Below the pieces are notes generated by a model. That model had not been told where the DNA came from. It did not search any database and saw only the letters and a list, made by a program, of their open reading frames with translations. Both the position numbers and the translations under genes were made by a program. A stretch of DNA of 64,000 bases from DASXRA01 sp963737425 (lineage in GTDB: Bacteria > Actinomycetota > Actinomycetes > Mycobacteriales > Jatrophihabitantaceae), in assembly GCA_963737425.1 (NCBI GenBank), contig CAVTSX010000009.1:62001-126000 (forward strand). Direction: 5' to 3'. Below are positions 9,171 to 18,603 of this stretch, piece after piece (position 1 is the first letter of the stretch; the number at the start of each line of letters is the position of its first letter).

Positions 9171-12020
9171 CTATTCGCGTATCAGACGCAGGCCAGATCG
9201 GTCACTGGTCATCGCGTAGTGCTGCCCCTTCCAGGTGATGCCGTGCAGCGTCGCGTCCACTCCGCGAGGCGTGTTCGGGTCGCGCACGGCGAGACGTTCG
9301 CCATCTGGGTCGTATCCGAACAGGTCCTGCAAGATCGTGGCGGTGAAGGCGGCGCCGTTGTTCTCGTTGTACTGCTGGCGGGAGATCCGCGTGGTCAGGT
9401 CGCTCGACTTCGTCAACATCAAGGCGCTGCCGAATCGCCCGGGTACCCAGCGTGCGGCCAGGATCGTTTCCGCCAGGCCGGTCACGGTGTCGGTCGTCTC
9501 GCGACCACGGCCCTCGTCCATCGGCAGGCGCAGCACCAGGGCCGGATCGCCGGCGCCCAGGCCGGGGTCGCTCGCGGCACACTGCGCTGCGATCTCGGTG
9601 GCGGACAGGGCCCGGCCGTACACGCGCAGCTCGTCAACGGCACCGCTGAACTTCGCCTGGGGGTCGACCGGGTCGGCGCCCACCATGAGATTCGCACCTA
9701 CGGCGGGGCTGAGGCTGCCGCTGGCAGACGTCGCGGCCGCGAGTACTCCATCGATGTAGACGGACACATGCTGGCCGTCGAACGTTGCGGCGACGTGATG
9801 CCAGCTCCCGGTCGGCACCGTGGCCGTACTGATCGCCTGGCGGAACTTCGTGCCGACCGCGACGCTGAACGAGACCACACCGCCAGCACCACCGCGCAGC
9901 GCGTACCCGGCATTCTGCGGTGTCAACGGGTACCACGCGCCGGTGTTGGCGACCTTGGCGACGATGCTGGCGTTGACCTGACCCGGCCAGCCCGACGGGT
10001 TGATCCACGCCGTCACAGTCAGCCCGTCGACGGGATTGAGATCGTCGCGATCCCACACGACCAGCCCGCTCGGCTCGGGCACAAGTTCGTGCGATTGTGC
10101 GAACGGTCCCTCACTGCCGACGCCGGCGAATCCGTGCAGCATCGCAAGCATCTGGCTGTACTCGCCGAAGCCACCCATCGCGCCTGCGGCCAGCGCCGGC
10201 CAGGCGTCATACGCACCGTTCGAGCCGTGGTCCGGGCGAAGCGAATTGGCCGCATCGGCGTCGGACAGGGAGAGCGCCCGAATCCACCCACCGGTCAGCA
10301 GCTCCCCGCTGAGGAACGCGGCCATCTCGGCGCGCACCGCCGGAGCCAGGTCGTCGGTCATCAGCCGACCGATGGTGTCGAAGTCGTAGACGTGCCGGAC
10401 GGTAGCCCTGGTTCCGTCGTCGTGGACGCTCTGCCACACGCCCTGCCCGGACACGTACAGGTCGAGTACCCGGTCGGCCAGCTGCTGCGCCTGCTGCCGG
10501 AGCTCGCCCGCGGCATCGGCCTCGCCCCGTCGCTCGCGCAGCGCCGCGACCTGCCGCATCATCCACACGTCGGCCGCGTTGAGCGACGGCACCTGGTTGA
10601 CGTAGTTCGGCACCTCTTCGAGCAGGTTTCCCTTGCCCCCGTAGTCGGCCAGCCCCGTGGCCGGCACGACGAGTTGCTGCCAGTACAAGGCAATGGCCTG
10701 CAGGTGGTCGATCACACTCGACTCGCCGACCGTCTCGTCCAGGAAGGCCAGATCACCGCTGAACATGACGTAGGTCAGCAACATCGTGAACACCGACAGC
10801 TCGTTGGCGCTGTACCAGGGCCCGACCAGCGTCGAGCTCAGAGCGTCGATGGCATAGCCGTTGTCGATGCCCAATTCCAGCCAGCGTTTCGCCTGCTCCC
10901 TGGCGATCACCGGATCGAGCAGGACCAGCACGGACGCAAACAGCGACGTGTCCCAGAAGTAGGCGAGCGTGACACCCCACTGGGGGCCGGCGGTCACGAA
11001 CGTGCGCGGCAGGAACGGCGCAAAGTTCGTCCGCTCGAGCGCCAGCATCGACACGACACCGCGGTAGTAGAGGTCACGCAGGGCGCGGTCGGCCGTGACC
11101 AGCACCGGCAGGCTGCCCGAGAAATGCGTGTTGCCAGGGGTGAACGCATCGGCGAACCGACGCTCCCAGCCGAGTCGAGCCTGCTCGAACAGCGCCGTGA
11201 ATCGCGGGCGCGCGTCCACCGCCGCGGTCGCGGCCTCGCCGGCACTTGCGGCGCCGGCCAGCACGAGCCGAACGAAACGCCGCTCGCCGCCTTTCAGGGA
11301 GATGTTCCAGACGGCCGTCCCGGCGTTGCCCGCGGGATCGAGCGTGTCCGGCTGGGTCGGAAAGGCGAAGGCACCGGTCGCCGCGCTCGTGCTGTCGGCC
11401 ACGGTGAGAACCCGCCCGCCGTCGGCAAGTTGCCCACTCCACGCCGAGAACGTGCCGTACTGCCGCGGGACACCCCAGTCCCAGACGCCGGGATACGCGC
11501 GCAGGTAGCCGCCCAGGTCGACTGCGACGGCTGCATCGGCAGCGCCCCGGCCGGTGTTAGCGATCTCCAGCTCGACGAGCACCAACTGCTGTTCGAAGCC
11601 CATCCGGAGCGTCGACTGCAGGGTGAGCGGGCCTACCGTCGCGCGGCGCAACACCTGATACGGGTACCACCTGCTCTCGTGCGCTTGCACGTTCACACCG
11701 TTCAGGCGGAGCCGCGCGCACTCGCCACCGAGAGACAGCGGCGGGAACGTCAGCTCGGTGAACGACAAGAGGTTCGCCCCGGCGTGCAGGCTGCCGTGAA
11801 AGTTGTTCACCGACGGCAGGTTCAGCAGCGTGCCGGTCGCCATCCATTCGCCGGCCAGCTCGTCCAGGGACGGGACGCCATGACCCCCTCCATCGGCCGA
11901 CGGTGCAACCGCCGCCTTGGCACACGGATAGCCGAGGACAGACCCGGCTGCGAGACCCGCGGTGCCCATCGAGACAGCGCGCAGGAGCGTGCGGCGCGAG
12001 ATCTCAGCAGGCTCGTTCAC
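9171..12020 (-). CDS. Tat-exported six-hairpin glycosidase with C-terminal LamG domain
   Basis: A 949-aa protein. The N-terminus has a twin-arginine signal (SRRTLLRAV) and a hydrophobic stretch, so it should be exported folded by Tat. The catalytic part has WDTSLF and WYSANELS motifs like those of (alpha/alpha)6-barrel glycosidases of the trehalase/GH63 type; I cannot name the exact family or substrate. Roughly residues 650-820 form a LamG/concanavalin-like domain (LTVTAWINPSGW, WHHVAATFDG, DELRVYGRALS), probably for carbohydrate binding, and a short extra domain follows. The start is GTG, without a strong ribosome binding site. It is the last gene of the transporter operon, 42 bases after the galactonate-dehydratase-like gene, so it is probably induced with uptake. 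Confidence 0.8.
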   Translation of the reverse strand: MNEPAEISRRTLLRAVSMGTAGLAAGSVLGYPCAKAAVAPSADGGGHGVPSLDELAGEWMATGTLLNLPSVNNFHGSLHAGANLLSFTELTFPPLSLGGECARLRLNGVNVQAHESRWYPYQVLRRATVGPLTLQSTLRMGFEQQLVLVELEIANTGRGAADAAVAVDLGGYLRAYPGVWDWGVPRQYGTFSAWSGQLADGGRVLTVADSTSAATGAFAFPTQPDTLDPAGNAGTAVWNISLKGGERRFVRLVLAGAASAGEAATAAVDARPRFTALFEQARLGWERRFADAFTPGNTHFSGSLPVLVTADRALRDLYYRGVVSMLALERTNFAPFLPRTFVTAGPQWGVTLAYFWDTSLFASVLVLLDPVIAREQAKRWLELGIDNGYAIDALSSTLVGPWYSANELSVFTMLLTYVMFSGDLAFLDETVGESSVIDHLQAIALYWQQLVVPATGLADYGGKGNLLEEVPNYVNQVPSLNAADVWMMRQVAALRERRGEADAAGELRQQAQQLADRVLDLYVSGQGVWQSVHDDGTRATVRHVYDFDTIGRLMTDDLAPAVRAEMAAFLSGELLTGGWIRALSLSDADAANSLRPDHGSNGAYDAWPALAAGAMGGFGEYSQMLAMLHGFAGVGSEGPFAQSHELVPEPSGLVVWDRDDLNPVDGLTVTAWINPSGWPGQVNASIVAKVANTGAWYPLTPQNAGYALRGGAGGVVSFSVAVGTKFRQAISTATVPTGSWHHVAATFDGQHVSVYIDGVLAAATSASGSLSPAVGANLMVGADPVDPQAKFSGAVDELRVYGRALSATEIAAQCAASDPGLGAGDPALVLRLPMDEGRGRETTDTVTGLAETILAARWVPGRFGSALMLTKSSDLTTRISRQQYNENNGAAFTATILQDLFGYDPDGERLAVRDPNTPRGVDATLHGITWKGQHYAMTSDRSGLRLIRE

Positions 12021-12062
12021 CGGGAATGCACCGGCCTCTCCACGATTCGATGGCGGCTGCGG

Positions 12063-13229
12063 TCACCACTCCGCGATTCGCCCGTCGGGCAAACGCCAAA
12101 CCGGATCGTCGAGCGACCATTCGGTCGCCCGGCTGAGCACGGCGGACTCGTCGATCTCGATGCCGAGTCCGGGCCCCGTCGGCCGATCGAGCCGGCCCTC
12201 GATGGGCGTGAGCGGAGCAGGGTCGCTCAGGTAGTCGAACATCTCGGCGGCAGGCAGTCCGGCGTACCCGCGGTTGTAGTGCAGGCCGAGGCTCTGCTCC
12301 TGGATGACGACGTTGCCGGCACAGCACGCCACTTGCACCGACGCGGCAAGCGAAATCGGGCCGTTGGGGCAGTGCGGCGCGACAGCCACGTCATAGGCCT
12401 CGGCCATCCGGCAAAGCTTCTCCAACTCGAACAGCCCGGTGAGTGACACGTCGGGTTGGATCACGTCGACGACGCGGTGTTCGAGCAGGCGGGCGAAGTC
12501 GGCTCGGGTCAGGAGCCGTTCGCCGGTCGCGATCGGCGTTCGTCCGGCCACTCGCGCGAGCTCGGGCAACAAGTCCTCCTGGCCGGGCGGAATCGGCTCC
12601 TCGATCCACAGGAGTTTGAACTGTTCGAGTTCGCGCAGCAGGGCTTTCGTCATCGCGCGATGGACCCGGCCGTGAAAGTCCAAGGCAATATCGACGGTGT
12701 CGCCGAAGGCATCGCGCACGGCGGCGACGCGCGAAACGACCGCGTCGACCTTGGCGCTTCGATCGAGCAGGTCGAGTTCCTCGGTGGCGTTCATCTTCAC
12801 GGCGCTGTAGCCCTGCTCGACTCGCGCCTTGACGTGCTCGACGACGTTGTCGGGGCGATCCCCGCCAACCCATGCGTACGTGCGCACGTTCTCACGCACG
12901 GCGCCGCCGAGAAGCTCGTACACCGGCACGCCGTAGCTGCGTGCCTTGATGTCCCACAATGCGTGTTCGATCGCCGCGGCTGCGGTGCACAAGATCGGCC
13001 CGTCCCGGAAGAACCCGCCACGGCTCATGCGTTGCCAGAGTTCCTCGATCCGCCCGACATCCGCACCGACGACGTTGCGGGCCAGATCCTCGATCGCGCC
13101 ACGCACCGCCGCGACCCGTTTGGGCACGATCGCCTCGCCCCAGCCGACCCGCCCGTCGTCGGTACGCACTCGGACGAAGATCCAGCGCGGCGGCACGGGA
13201 TGGGCGCTGATGCTGGAGATTCTCGGCAT
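12063..13229 (-). CDS. dgoD: D-galactonate dehydratase-like enzyme (enolase superfamily)
   Basis: A 388-aa member of the mandelate racemase/enolase group that dehydrates an aldonic acid to its 2-keto-3-deoxy acid. All positions expected for DgoD can be placed: metal ligands Asp184, Glu210 and Glu237, catalytic His186 (LDFHGRVH) and His286 (APHCPNGPI), with Asp260 (IQPD) and Glu311 (IQEQSLGLHYN). These motifs match the E. coli galactonate enzyme closely, so galactonate is the best guess; related pentonates or hexonates are possible. The start overlaps the stop of the ABC ATPase gene by one base (TGATG), which implies coupling. Its product would feed the DapA-type aldolase encoded divergently at 18604. 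Confidence 0.88.
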   Translation of the reverse strand: MPRISSISAHPVPPRWIFVRVRTDDGRVGWGEAIVPKRVAAVRGAIEDLARNVVGADVGRIEELWQRMSRGGFFRDGPILCTAAAAIEHALWDIKARSYGVPVYELLGGAVRENVRTYAWVGGDRPDNVVEHVKARVEQGYSAVKMNATEELDLLDRSAKVDAVVSRVAAVRDAFGDTVDIALDFHGRVHRAMTKALLRELEQFKLLWIEEPIPPGQEDLLPELARVAGRTPIATGERLLTRADFARLLEHRVVDVIQPDVSLTGLFELEKLCRMAEAYDVAVAPHCPNGPISLAASVQVACCAGNVVIQEQSLGLHYNRGYAGLPAAEMFDYLSDPAPLTPIEGRLDRPTGPGLGIEIDESAVLSRATEWSLDDPVWRLPDGRIAEW

Positions 13230-14323
13230 CAGTAGGCGCGCCCTGATTCTGCGTCGAACACGTGCAGGTTCACGGGGTCGACCGTGAACGTCGCCTTCTC
13301 GTCGCGCGCGAACCGATGGTGGCGTGGCAGTTTCGCCGTGACGAAGCCGTCGCCGACATTGACCACGACGTGCTGCTCGGACCCGAGAGGTTCAACCAGC
13401 TCGACGACTCCCTCGATCGCCGAATCGGCCGACTCGGCGGCCTCGTCGCTGATCGGTTCGAGATGCTCGGGACGGACGCCGGCCACGAAACGCGTCACGT
13501 CGGCGGGCAACGCGGCCGCCCGGCGCGGCGACAGTCGTAGCCGTACACCCGCGCCGCGCAGCACGGGAACGTTGTCGCCGGTGGTTCGCTCGCAGTCGAG
13601 GAAACCCATTGCCGGCGTGCCGATGAACCCGCCCACAAAACGGTTCACGGGCCGGTCGTACAGCTCGTCCGGCGTGCCGAGTTGTTGGATGACGCCCTCG
13701 CTCATCACGGCGATCCGGTCGCCCATCGTCATCGCCTCGACCTGATCGTGCGTGACGTAGACCGCCGTGGCCGTCACGGTGCGATGCACCTTGAGGATCT
13801 CGGTGCGCATCTGGACGCGCAGGTGCGCGTCGAGGTTGGAGAGCGGCTCGTCCAGAAGGAAGACCGAAGGATCGCGCACGATGGCGCGGCCGAGCGCGAC
13901 CCGTTGCCGTTGCCCCCCGGACAGCTGCTTCGGGCGCCGTCCGAGCAGATGCTCGATGCCGAGCATTCTCGCGCTGTCACGCACCTTCTGGTCGATCTCG
14001 CGCTTGTCCAACTTGCGCCGGCGCAGGCCGAAGGCGAGATTGCTGTACACCGACATGTGCGGGTACAGGCCGTAGTTCTGGAACACCATCGCGATGTCGC
14101 GATCGCCGACGTCGACGTTGTTGACCAGGGAGTTGCCGAAATACAGTTCGCCGCTGGTCAACGGCTCGAGGCCGGCGATGATTCGCAGCAGCGTCGTCTT
14201 GCCGGAGCCGGACGGCCCGACCAGCACGAGGAACTCGTGGTCGTCGATCTCGAGATCGGTCTCGCGCAGCGCGTCGGTGTCGCCGTATCGCTTCCGAACG
14301 CCCTTGAGCGTGATGCTGGCCAT
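13229..14323 (-). CDS. ABC sugar transporter ATP-binding protein (MsmX/UgpC type)
   Basis: A 364-aa ATPase that powers the sugar importer encoded upstream. Visible motifs: Walker A GPSGSGKTT, Q-loop VFQNYGLYPHM, signature LSGGQRQRVALGRA, Walker B VFLLDEPLSNLDAHLR and switch His in VYVTHDQ. The C-terminal ~120 residues form the regulatory beta domain usual in this subgroup (GFIGTPAMGFLDCE). The ATG overlaps the SDR stop by one base (TGATG). Many actinomycetes use one shared MsmK ATPase for several importers; here a dedicated copy lies in the operon. Confidence 0.93.
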   Translation of the reverse strand: MASITLKGVRKRYGDTDALRETDLEIDDHEFLVLVGPSGSGKTTLLRIIAGLEPLTSGELYFGNSLVNNVDVGDRDIAMVFQNYGLYPHMSVYSNLAFGLRRRKLDKREIDQKVRDSARMLGIEHLLGRRPKQLSGGQRQRVALGRAIVRDPSVFLLDEPLSNLDAHLRVQMRTEILKVHRTVTATAVYVTHDQVEAMTMGDRIAVMSEGVIQQLGTPDELYDRPVNRFVGGFIGTPAMGFLDCERTTGDNVPVLRGAGVRLRLSPRRAAALPADVTRFVAGVRPEHLEPISDEAAESADSAIEGVVELVEPLGSEQHVVVNVGDGFVTAKLPRHHRFARDEKATFTVDPVNLHVFDAESGRAY

Positions 14324-15171
14324 CAGACGTTCCTCCTCGTGGGGACCGGAGCAGGCGGCGGCGCGAACGGGTCGGGGAAGCGGCTGATACTGCGGCCCCC
14401 GTCGACCCGCAGCACTGCGCCGGTGATGAATGCGGCTTTCGGGGAAGCCAGATACGCGACCGCTTCGGCCACCTCGTCCGGGCGGCCGAAACGGCGCAGG
14501 AGCGTGGCCGGCGTGTCCGCGTTGCCGTCGGCGAGGGCATCGATGGTGTACGACATCGACGGCGTGTCGATGACGCCTGGCGCGACCGCGTTGACGCGAA
14601 TGCCCATCGGGGACAGCTCAACTGCCATCGCTCGCGTCATGGCACTGACGCCGCCCTTGCTGGCGACGTAAGCGGAGTAGGTCGAGACCGGAAGGTCTTC
14701 CTGGATGCTTGTCACGTTGATGATCACTCCAGAGCCACGCCGGGCCATGTCGCGTGCGGCGTCGCGGCCGAGCAAGGCCGCCGCGGTGATGTTGACGTCC
14801 AGCACGGCACGCCAGTCGTCCGCCGTCGAATCCAGGAACGACCGGCGGCGACCGTGATACGCGGCGTTGTTGACCAGGACGTCGACGCGTCCCCAGGTTC
14901 GCAACACCTCGTCCACGACACGCTCGGTCTCGCCGGGATCGGCGAGGTCGGCGTGCTGGAAGGAGGTCGACCAGCCTTCGGCGGCAATCTCCTCCGCAGC
15001 GCTCTGGCCTGCGAGCTCGTCGACGTCGACGATCGCCACGGCCGCGGCGGATCGAGCGAGCCGCTCGGCGACGGCACGGCCGATGCCTCGCGCGCCGCCG
15101 GTGACGATCGCGACCTGCCCGGCAAGGCACGGGTCGAATCGCTCGGTGGTGTCGGGGGTTTCAGTACTCAT
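14323..15171 (-). CDS. SDR-family sugar dehydrogenase (probable)
   Basis: A 282-aa classical short-chain dehydrogenase. The NAD(P) motif TGGARGIG is at residues 24-31, the NNAA motif near 101-104, and the catalytic Ser155, Tyr168 and Lys172 (YVASK) are intact. Asp49 and Asp51 after the second strand favour NAD(H) over NADP(H). Placed between permease and ATPase genes of a sugar importer, it most likely oxidises the imported aldose at C1 to the lactone, the substrate of the SMP-30 lactonase encoded divergently. That role is inferred from context, because SDR sequence alone does not reveal the substrate. It starts three bases after the MalG-type permease gene. Confidence 0.88.
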   Translation of the reverse strand: MSTETPDTTERFDPCLAGQVAIVTGGARGIGRAVAERLARSAAAVAIVDVDELAGQSAAEEIAAEGWSTSFQHADLADPGETERVVDEVLRTWGRVDVLVNNAAYHGRRRSFLDSTADDWRAVLDVNITAAALLGRDAARDMARRGSGVIINVTSIQEDLPVSTYSAYVASKGGVSAMTRAMAVELSPMGIRVNAVAPGVIDTPSMSYTIDALADGNADTPATLLRRFGRPDEVAEAVAYLASPKAAFITGAVLRVDGGRSISRFPDPFAPPPAPVPTRRNV

Positions 15172-15174
15172 GCG

Positions 15175-16074
15175 TCACGTCCCGGCCAGAGCGCCCGCGG
15201 TCATGCCGCGCACCATCGAGCGCTGCACGAGGAAGAAGGCGATGATCAGCGGCAGGCTGGTGATCATCGATGCCGCCATCAGCCCGCCGTAGTCGGTCTT
15301 GAACGTTCCGCTGAAACTCTGTTGCAGGCCCGGGGGAAGCGTCTGCCTCGTGTTCGACGTGATCAGGGTCAGCGGATACAGCAGGTTGTTCCAGGTATTC
15401 ATGAAAACGAACACCGCGGTGGTGACCAGGCCGGGCAACGACATCGGCACCACGACCCGGACGAGGATGCCGAACCGCGAGTAGCCGTCGACGCGTGCCG
15501 CCTCCTCGATCTCGCGCGGGATGCTGTCGAAGAAGCCCTTCATCATCCAGGCGCCGAAGGGGATCGCGAACGACGTGTAACCGATGACCAGGCCAAGGTA
15601 GGTGTTGAGCAGATGCGCCTTGAGGAGCAGCAGATACAGCGGCCCGATGAGCACCACGAGCGGCAGCATCTGCGTGGCGAGCACGACGACGCTCGTCGCA
15701 CCGTTGAGCTTGTACCCGCCGCGGGAGAAGCTGTACCCGGCCAGGGTTGAGATCACCACTGCCACGACGGCAGATATCAACGCGGTGACCACGCTGTTGA
15801 CGAAGTAGTCGCCGAACGGCAGCGAACTGCCGAACAGTTCCCGGTAGTTCGCGCCCGTGAGCGTGTGTGGCCAGATGGTCGGGTTGAGGTTCGTCGCCTC
15901 CTGGGCCGGCTTCAACGAGGTGGAGACCATCCAGTAGATCGGCCACAGCGTCCAGACGAGAAAGAGTGCGACGATCACGATCACAGCCGAGCGACCGATC
16001 GGCAACCGCCTGCGGGGCGGCGCGACCTCGGTGACCACCTCGGGGGTACGCGTCTTGCTCATGGTCACGCTCAT
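15175..16074 (-). CDS. ABC sugar transporter permease (MalG/AraQ type)
   Basis: A 299-aa inner-membrane protein with about six hydrophobic segments and the cytoplasmic EAA loop (EEAARVDGYSRFGILVRVVVP) that docks the ATPase. The basic N-terminus and the first helix (VIVIVALFLVWTLWPIYWM) are typical of MalG-like subunits. The start overlaps the upstream permease stop by four bases (ATGA). Confidence 0.93.
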   Translation of the reverse strand: MSVTMSKTRTPEVVTEVAPPRRRLPIGRSAVIVIVALFLVWTLWPIYWMVSTSLKPAQEATNLNPTIWPHTLTGANYRELFGSSLPFGDYFVNSVVTALISAVVAVVISTLAGYSFSRGGYKLNGATSVVVLATQMLPLVVLIGPLYLLLLKAHLLNTYLGLVIGYTSFAIPFGAWMMKGFFDSIPREIEEAARVDGYSRFGILVRVVVPMSLPGLVTTAVFVFMNTWNNLLYPLTLITSNTRQTLPPGLQQSFSGTFKTDYGGLMAASMITSLPLIIAFFLVQRSMVRGMTAGALAGT

Positions 16075-16982
16075 GACGGCTTACCCCGCAGTGCTCGGAT
16101 GAAGGCCGCCGCGATGACCAGCAGCAAGGCCAACCACACCACGCCGACGGCCGACGCGTAACCCAGATTGAAACTCGTGAATGCCAGGCGGTAGACGTAG
16201 ATCACCAACGTCGTGGAGCTGTACGCGGGCCCTCCCTCGGTCATCGCCCAGATGAGCGGGAAGTTGTTGAAGTTCTGGATGATCATGAGAAGAGCGCCGA
16301 CGACTGCCGCACTTCGCAGGTACGGCAGCTTGATCCTCGTGATCATCGCCCAGGTGCTCGCACGGTCAATGCGCGCCGCCTCGGTGACCTCGATCGGCAC
16401 GGCGCCGAGCGCCGCCGTGAAGATGAGCAGGAAGAACGGTGCCTGCGACCAGATGTTGGCGATGATGACCGCAGTCATCGCCCACTGCGACGAGCTGAGC
16501 CACGGAATCGCCGAGTGGATGATGCCCAGCTTGATGAGCAGCGTGTTCGTGATGCCGCCGTTGTCCTCGAACATGAACTGAAAGAGGAACGCGACGACGA
16601 TGACCGGTACCGCCCACGGCGTGAGCAGCAAGCCGCGGAAGAAGCGCCACGGACCTTCGAGCCGCTCGGTGGCCAGCGCCAGGATGAGCCCGATCGCCAT
16701 CGCGCCGAGCACCGAGGCCGCCGTGTAGACGATGGTGTTGTTCAGCGCCTGCCAGAACACGGAATCGTGCCACAGCCGCCGGTAGTTGTCGGCGCCGATG
16801 TAGTTGTGCTCAGGCTCGAGCAGCGGGTAATGGTAGAAGGAAACGATGATCGCCCGCACGACCGGGTACCCGATCACCAAGGCGAGAATGAGCAGCGCCG
16901 GCAGGGTCATCCAGTCGAACCACCGGGTACCCCGCCGATGTCGCAGGGGCATCCGCGCCGTCGTTTTGGTGGCGGCTGTCAT
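16071..16982 (-). CDS. ABC sugar transporter permease (MalF/UgpA type)
   Basis: A 303-aa inner-membrane protein with six likely membrane segments and the EAA loop TEAARIDRASTWAMITRIKLP. It would pair with the MalG-type subunit to form the channel. It lies seven bases after the binding-protein gene. Confidence 0.93.
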   Translation of the reverse strand: MTAATKTTARMPLRHRRGTRWFDWMTLPALLILALVIGYPVVRAIIVSFYHYPLLEPEHNYIGADNYRRLWHDSVFWQALNNTIVYTAASVLGAMAIGLILALATERLEGPWRFFRGLLLTPWAVPVIVVAFLFQFMFEDNGGITNTLLIKLGIIHSAIPWLSSSQWAMTAVIIANIWSQAPFFLLIFTAALGAVPIEVTEAARIDRASTWAMITRIKLPYLRSAAVVGALLMIIQNFNNFPLIWAMTEGGPAYSSTTLVIYVYRLAFTSFNLGYASAVGVVWLALLLVIAAAFIRALRGKPS

Positions 16983-16989
16983 CCGTCGG

Positions 16990-18354
16990 TCAACCGCCGA
17001 GATCGTTCTTCAGGGACGACGATATCTTCGACGCAATCGAGTCGATCGACGACGAGCTGGTCATCGCGCTCTGCACGCCGGTCATCACGTCCGAGTAGGC
17101 GTTTCCGTAGGCCGATCCCCAGTCGGGCCGGATGACCGTCGGGATGACGTCCTTCTCGAATGCCTGTGAGATCGGGTTGTCGAGCTGCTTGGCGACCTCT
17201 CCGGTTGGACTCTGCAGCGGCGGCAGCGAGTTCTCGTACTTGAGCGTGTAGTTCAGCACGGCGGCCTGGGAGGTCGCCAGGAAGTTCATGAACTTCCACG
17301 CAGCCGTCTTGTTGCCTGCCTTCTTGAACATCACGAGTTGGTGATCGGTCGGAGCGCTGTAGTGCTGACTCGACGAACCGGTGGGCAGTGGCGCGATGCC
17401 CCACGTGGCGTAGAACTGCTGATCGCTCATGTGGTTCGTGGATTGCACGACGCCCTTCACGTACGGCCCGTCGATGGTGAACGCGACCTGGTCGGACGCG
17501 GCCGGCTGCCTGAAGTAGCCGCCCTTCTTGTTCGGCGGCGTATAGCCGTTCTTGGCCAGGGTCCGCATGAAGTCCAGGTACGACTTCATGTTCGGGCTGT
17601 CGGCGGTGGCGTCGGTGCCGTTGAACGGCGTGGCGCCGAAGCTCTTCATGACCGGCCAGTTCTGGTCGAGGCCGTACGTTCGATTCGTGCTGTCGGTGCC
17701 GAAGGCGATGATCTTGGGCATCTTCTGGTGGATGGTCGCCAGGTCGGACAGCAACTCGTCCCAGGTGGTCGGCGCCTTGGCGTCGAGGCCCGCCTGCTGC
17801 ATGACCTTCTTGTTGTACCAGAGCGCGAACGGGGCAACCGTCCACGGAATCGCGACAAGCTTGCTGTCGATGTTTCCGAGCTGAAGCTCCTGAGGGATGA
17901 CCGATTGCTTGAACTGGCCGTCGGCGTAGCTGTCCAGCGGCTGCAGAGCCCCGGCCGCGCTCAGGCTGAACGTGTAATTGCCTTGCAGTTCGGCAACATC
18001 GGGCGTGTTACCCGACTGCACCTGCAAAACCAGCTGATGCTCGATGTCGGTGTAGGAGATCGGCAGGCTCTTGACCGTGATCCCGGGATTCTCCTTCTCG
18101 AATTCCTTGATCATCGCCTCGATGCCGGGCTGCGTGTTCGGCTCGGCGTCGGCCCAGTTCGCGAACGTGATGACGTTCTTGTCGTGTCCTCCGCCGCCGC
18201 CCGAACTGCTGCATCCGGCGATGAGGAGGCTCGCCGCCGCGCCGGCGGCGACGAACAGCCTGCCCCGTCGGCGCCACGACCATCCTGAGTTCTCTCGGCG
18301 CGAACGCCGCTGTATCGACGCGTCCGTTGTTCCAGGTCGGCCGCTGCAGCCCAT
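16990..18354 (-). CDS. ABC transporter extracellular sugar-binding lipoprotein
   Basis: A 454-aa family-1 solute-binding protein. ATG at 18354 is chosen because GGAGGG lies six bases upstream; the open frame continues to 18540 but without a site. After a basic N-terminus the signal ends in the lipobox LIAGC with Cys48, followed by a Ser/Gly linker and VITFANWADAEPNTQPGIE, typical for importers of oligosaccharides or monosaccharides. It is the first gene of a seven-gene operon running to 9171. A promoter-like TTGACA/CAGAGT pair and an operator-like motif precede it. Confidence 0.92.
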   Translation of the reverse strand: MGCSGRPGTTDASIQRRSRRENSGWSWRRRGRLFVAAGAAASLLIAGCSSSGGGGGHDKNVITFANWADAEPNTQPGIEAMIKEFEKENPGITVKSLPISYTDIEHQLVLQVQSGNTPDVAELQGNYTFSLSAAGALQPLDSYADGQFKQSVIPQELQLGNIDSKLVAIPWTVAPFALWYNKKVMQQAGLDAKAPTTWDELLSDLATIHQKMPKIIAFGTDSTNRTYGLDQNWPVMKSFGATPFNGTDATADSPNMKSYLDFMRTLAKNGYTPPNKKGGYFRQPAASDQVAFTIDGPYVKGVVQSTNHMSDQQFYATWGIAPLPTGSSSQHYSAPTDHQLVMFKKAGNKTAAWKFMNFLATSQAAVLNYTLKYENSLPPLQSPTGEVAKQLDNPISQAFEKDVIPTVIRPDWGSAYGNAYSDVMTGVQSAMTSSSSIDSIASKISSSLKNDLGG

Positions 18355-18369
18355 GACGAGCCCTCCATG

Positions 18370-18384
18370 TGGTATGACCTCTGG
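18370..18384 (+). promoter_or_regulatory. Operator-like motif, copy 1 (before sugar-binding protein gene)
   Basis: TGGTATGACCTCTGG. The core GGT-ATG-ACC is an inverted repeat of the GGTNNNACC type bound by many GntR/FadR-family regulators. It ends 16 bases before the ATG, downstream of the putative promoter, where a bound repressor would block transcription. Confidence 0.65.
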
Positions 18385-18396
18385 TCTCGGCTGGTC

Positions 18397-18425
18397 ACTC
18401 TGTCCCGTCGGTGCGCATATGTCAA
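18397..18425 (-). promoter_or_regulatory. Putative promoter of the sugar transporter operon
   Basis: On the minus strand TTGACA (18425-18420), a 17-base spacer and CAGAGT (18402-18397). The -35 is perfect, the -10 is weak. Transcription would start near 18390, just upstream of operator copy 1. Confidence 0.45.
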
Positions 18426-18482
18426 CCGTCGATGTGCGCTTCGCCCGGAACATCCAGCGAGGCGATCGGACCTGACTAGGAT

Positions 18483-18496
18483 TGGCCAGACCTCTG
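18483..18496 (+). promoter_or_regulatory. Operator-like motif, copy 2 (divergent region)
   Basis: TGGCCAGACCTCTG, a variant of the motif at 18370 that shares GACCTCTG and is nearly identical to copy 5 at 35932. It lies between the transporter operon and the aldolase operon and could serve either. Confidence 0.55.
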
Positions 18497-18508
18497 TCCC
18501 TGGATTCG

Positions 18509-18552
18509 GCCGGAACACTGCCGGAACATAGCCGGAACACAGCCGGAGCCGG
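18509..18552 (+). repeat. Four 11-base direct repeats upstream of the aldolase operon
   Basis: GCCGGAACACT, GCCGGAACATA, GCCGGAACACA and GCCGGAGCCGG follow each other without a gap. The 11-base period places every copy on the same face of the helix. They end about 25 bases before a GATAAT -10 box (18578-18583) that has no good -35. This is the arrangement expected for an activator that binds direct repeats. Confidence 0.6.
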
Positions 18553-18603
18553 TCCACGACCGGACCGCTCAAAGCTCGATAATCACGCGCGAGAGGAACC
18601 GAT

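Noticed and set aside
9117..12446. Open plus-strand frame of 1109 codons
   Set aside because: It is the antisense shadow of the LamG glycosidase and dehydratase genes; composition is rich in Arg, His and Gln with no domain or ribosome binding site.
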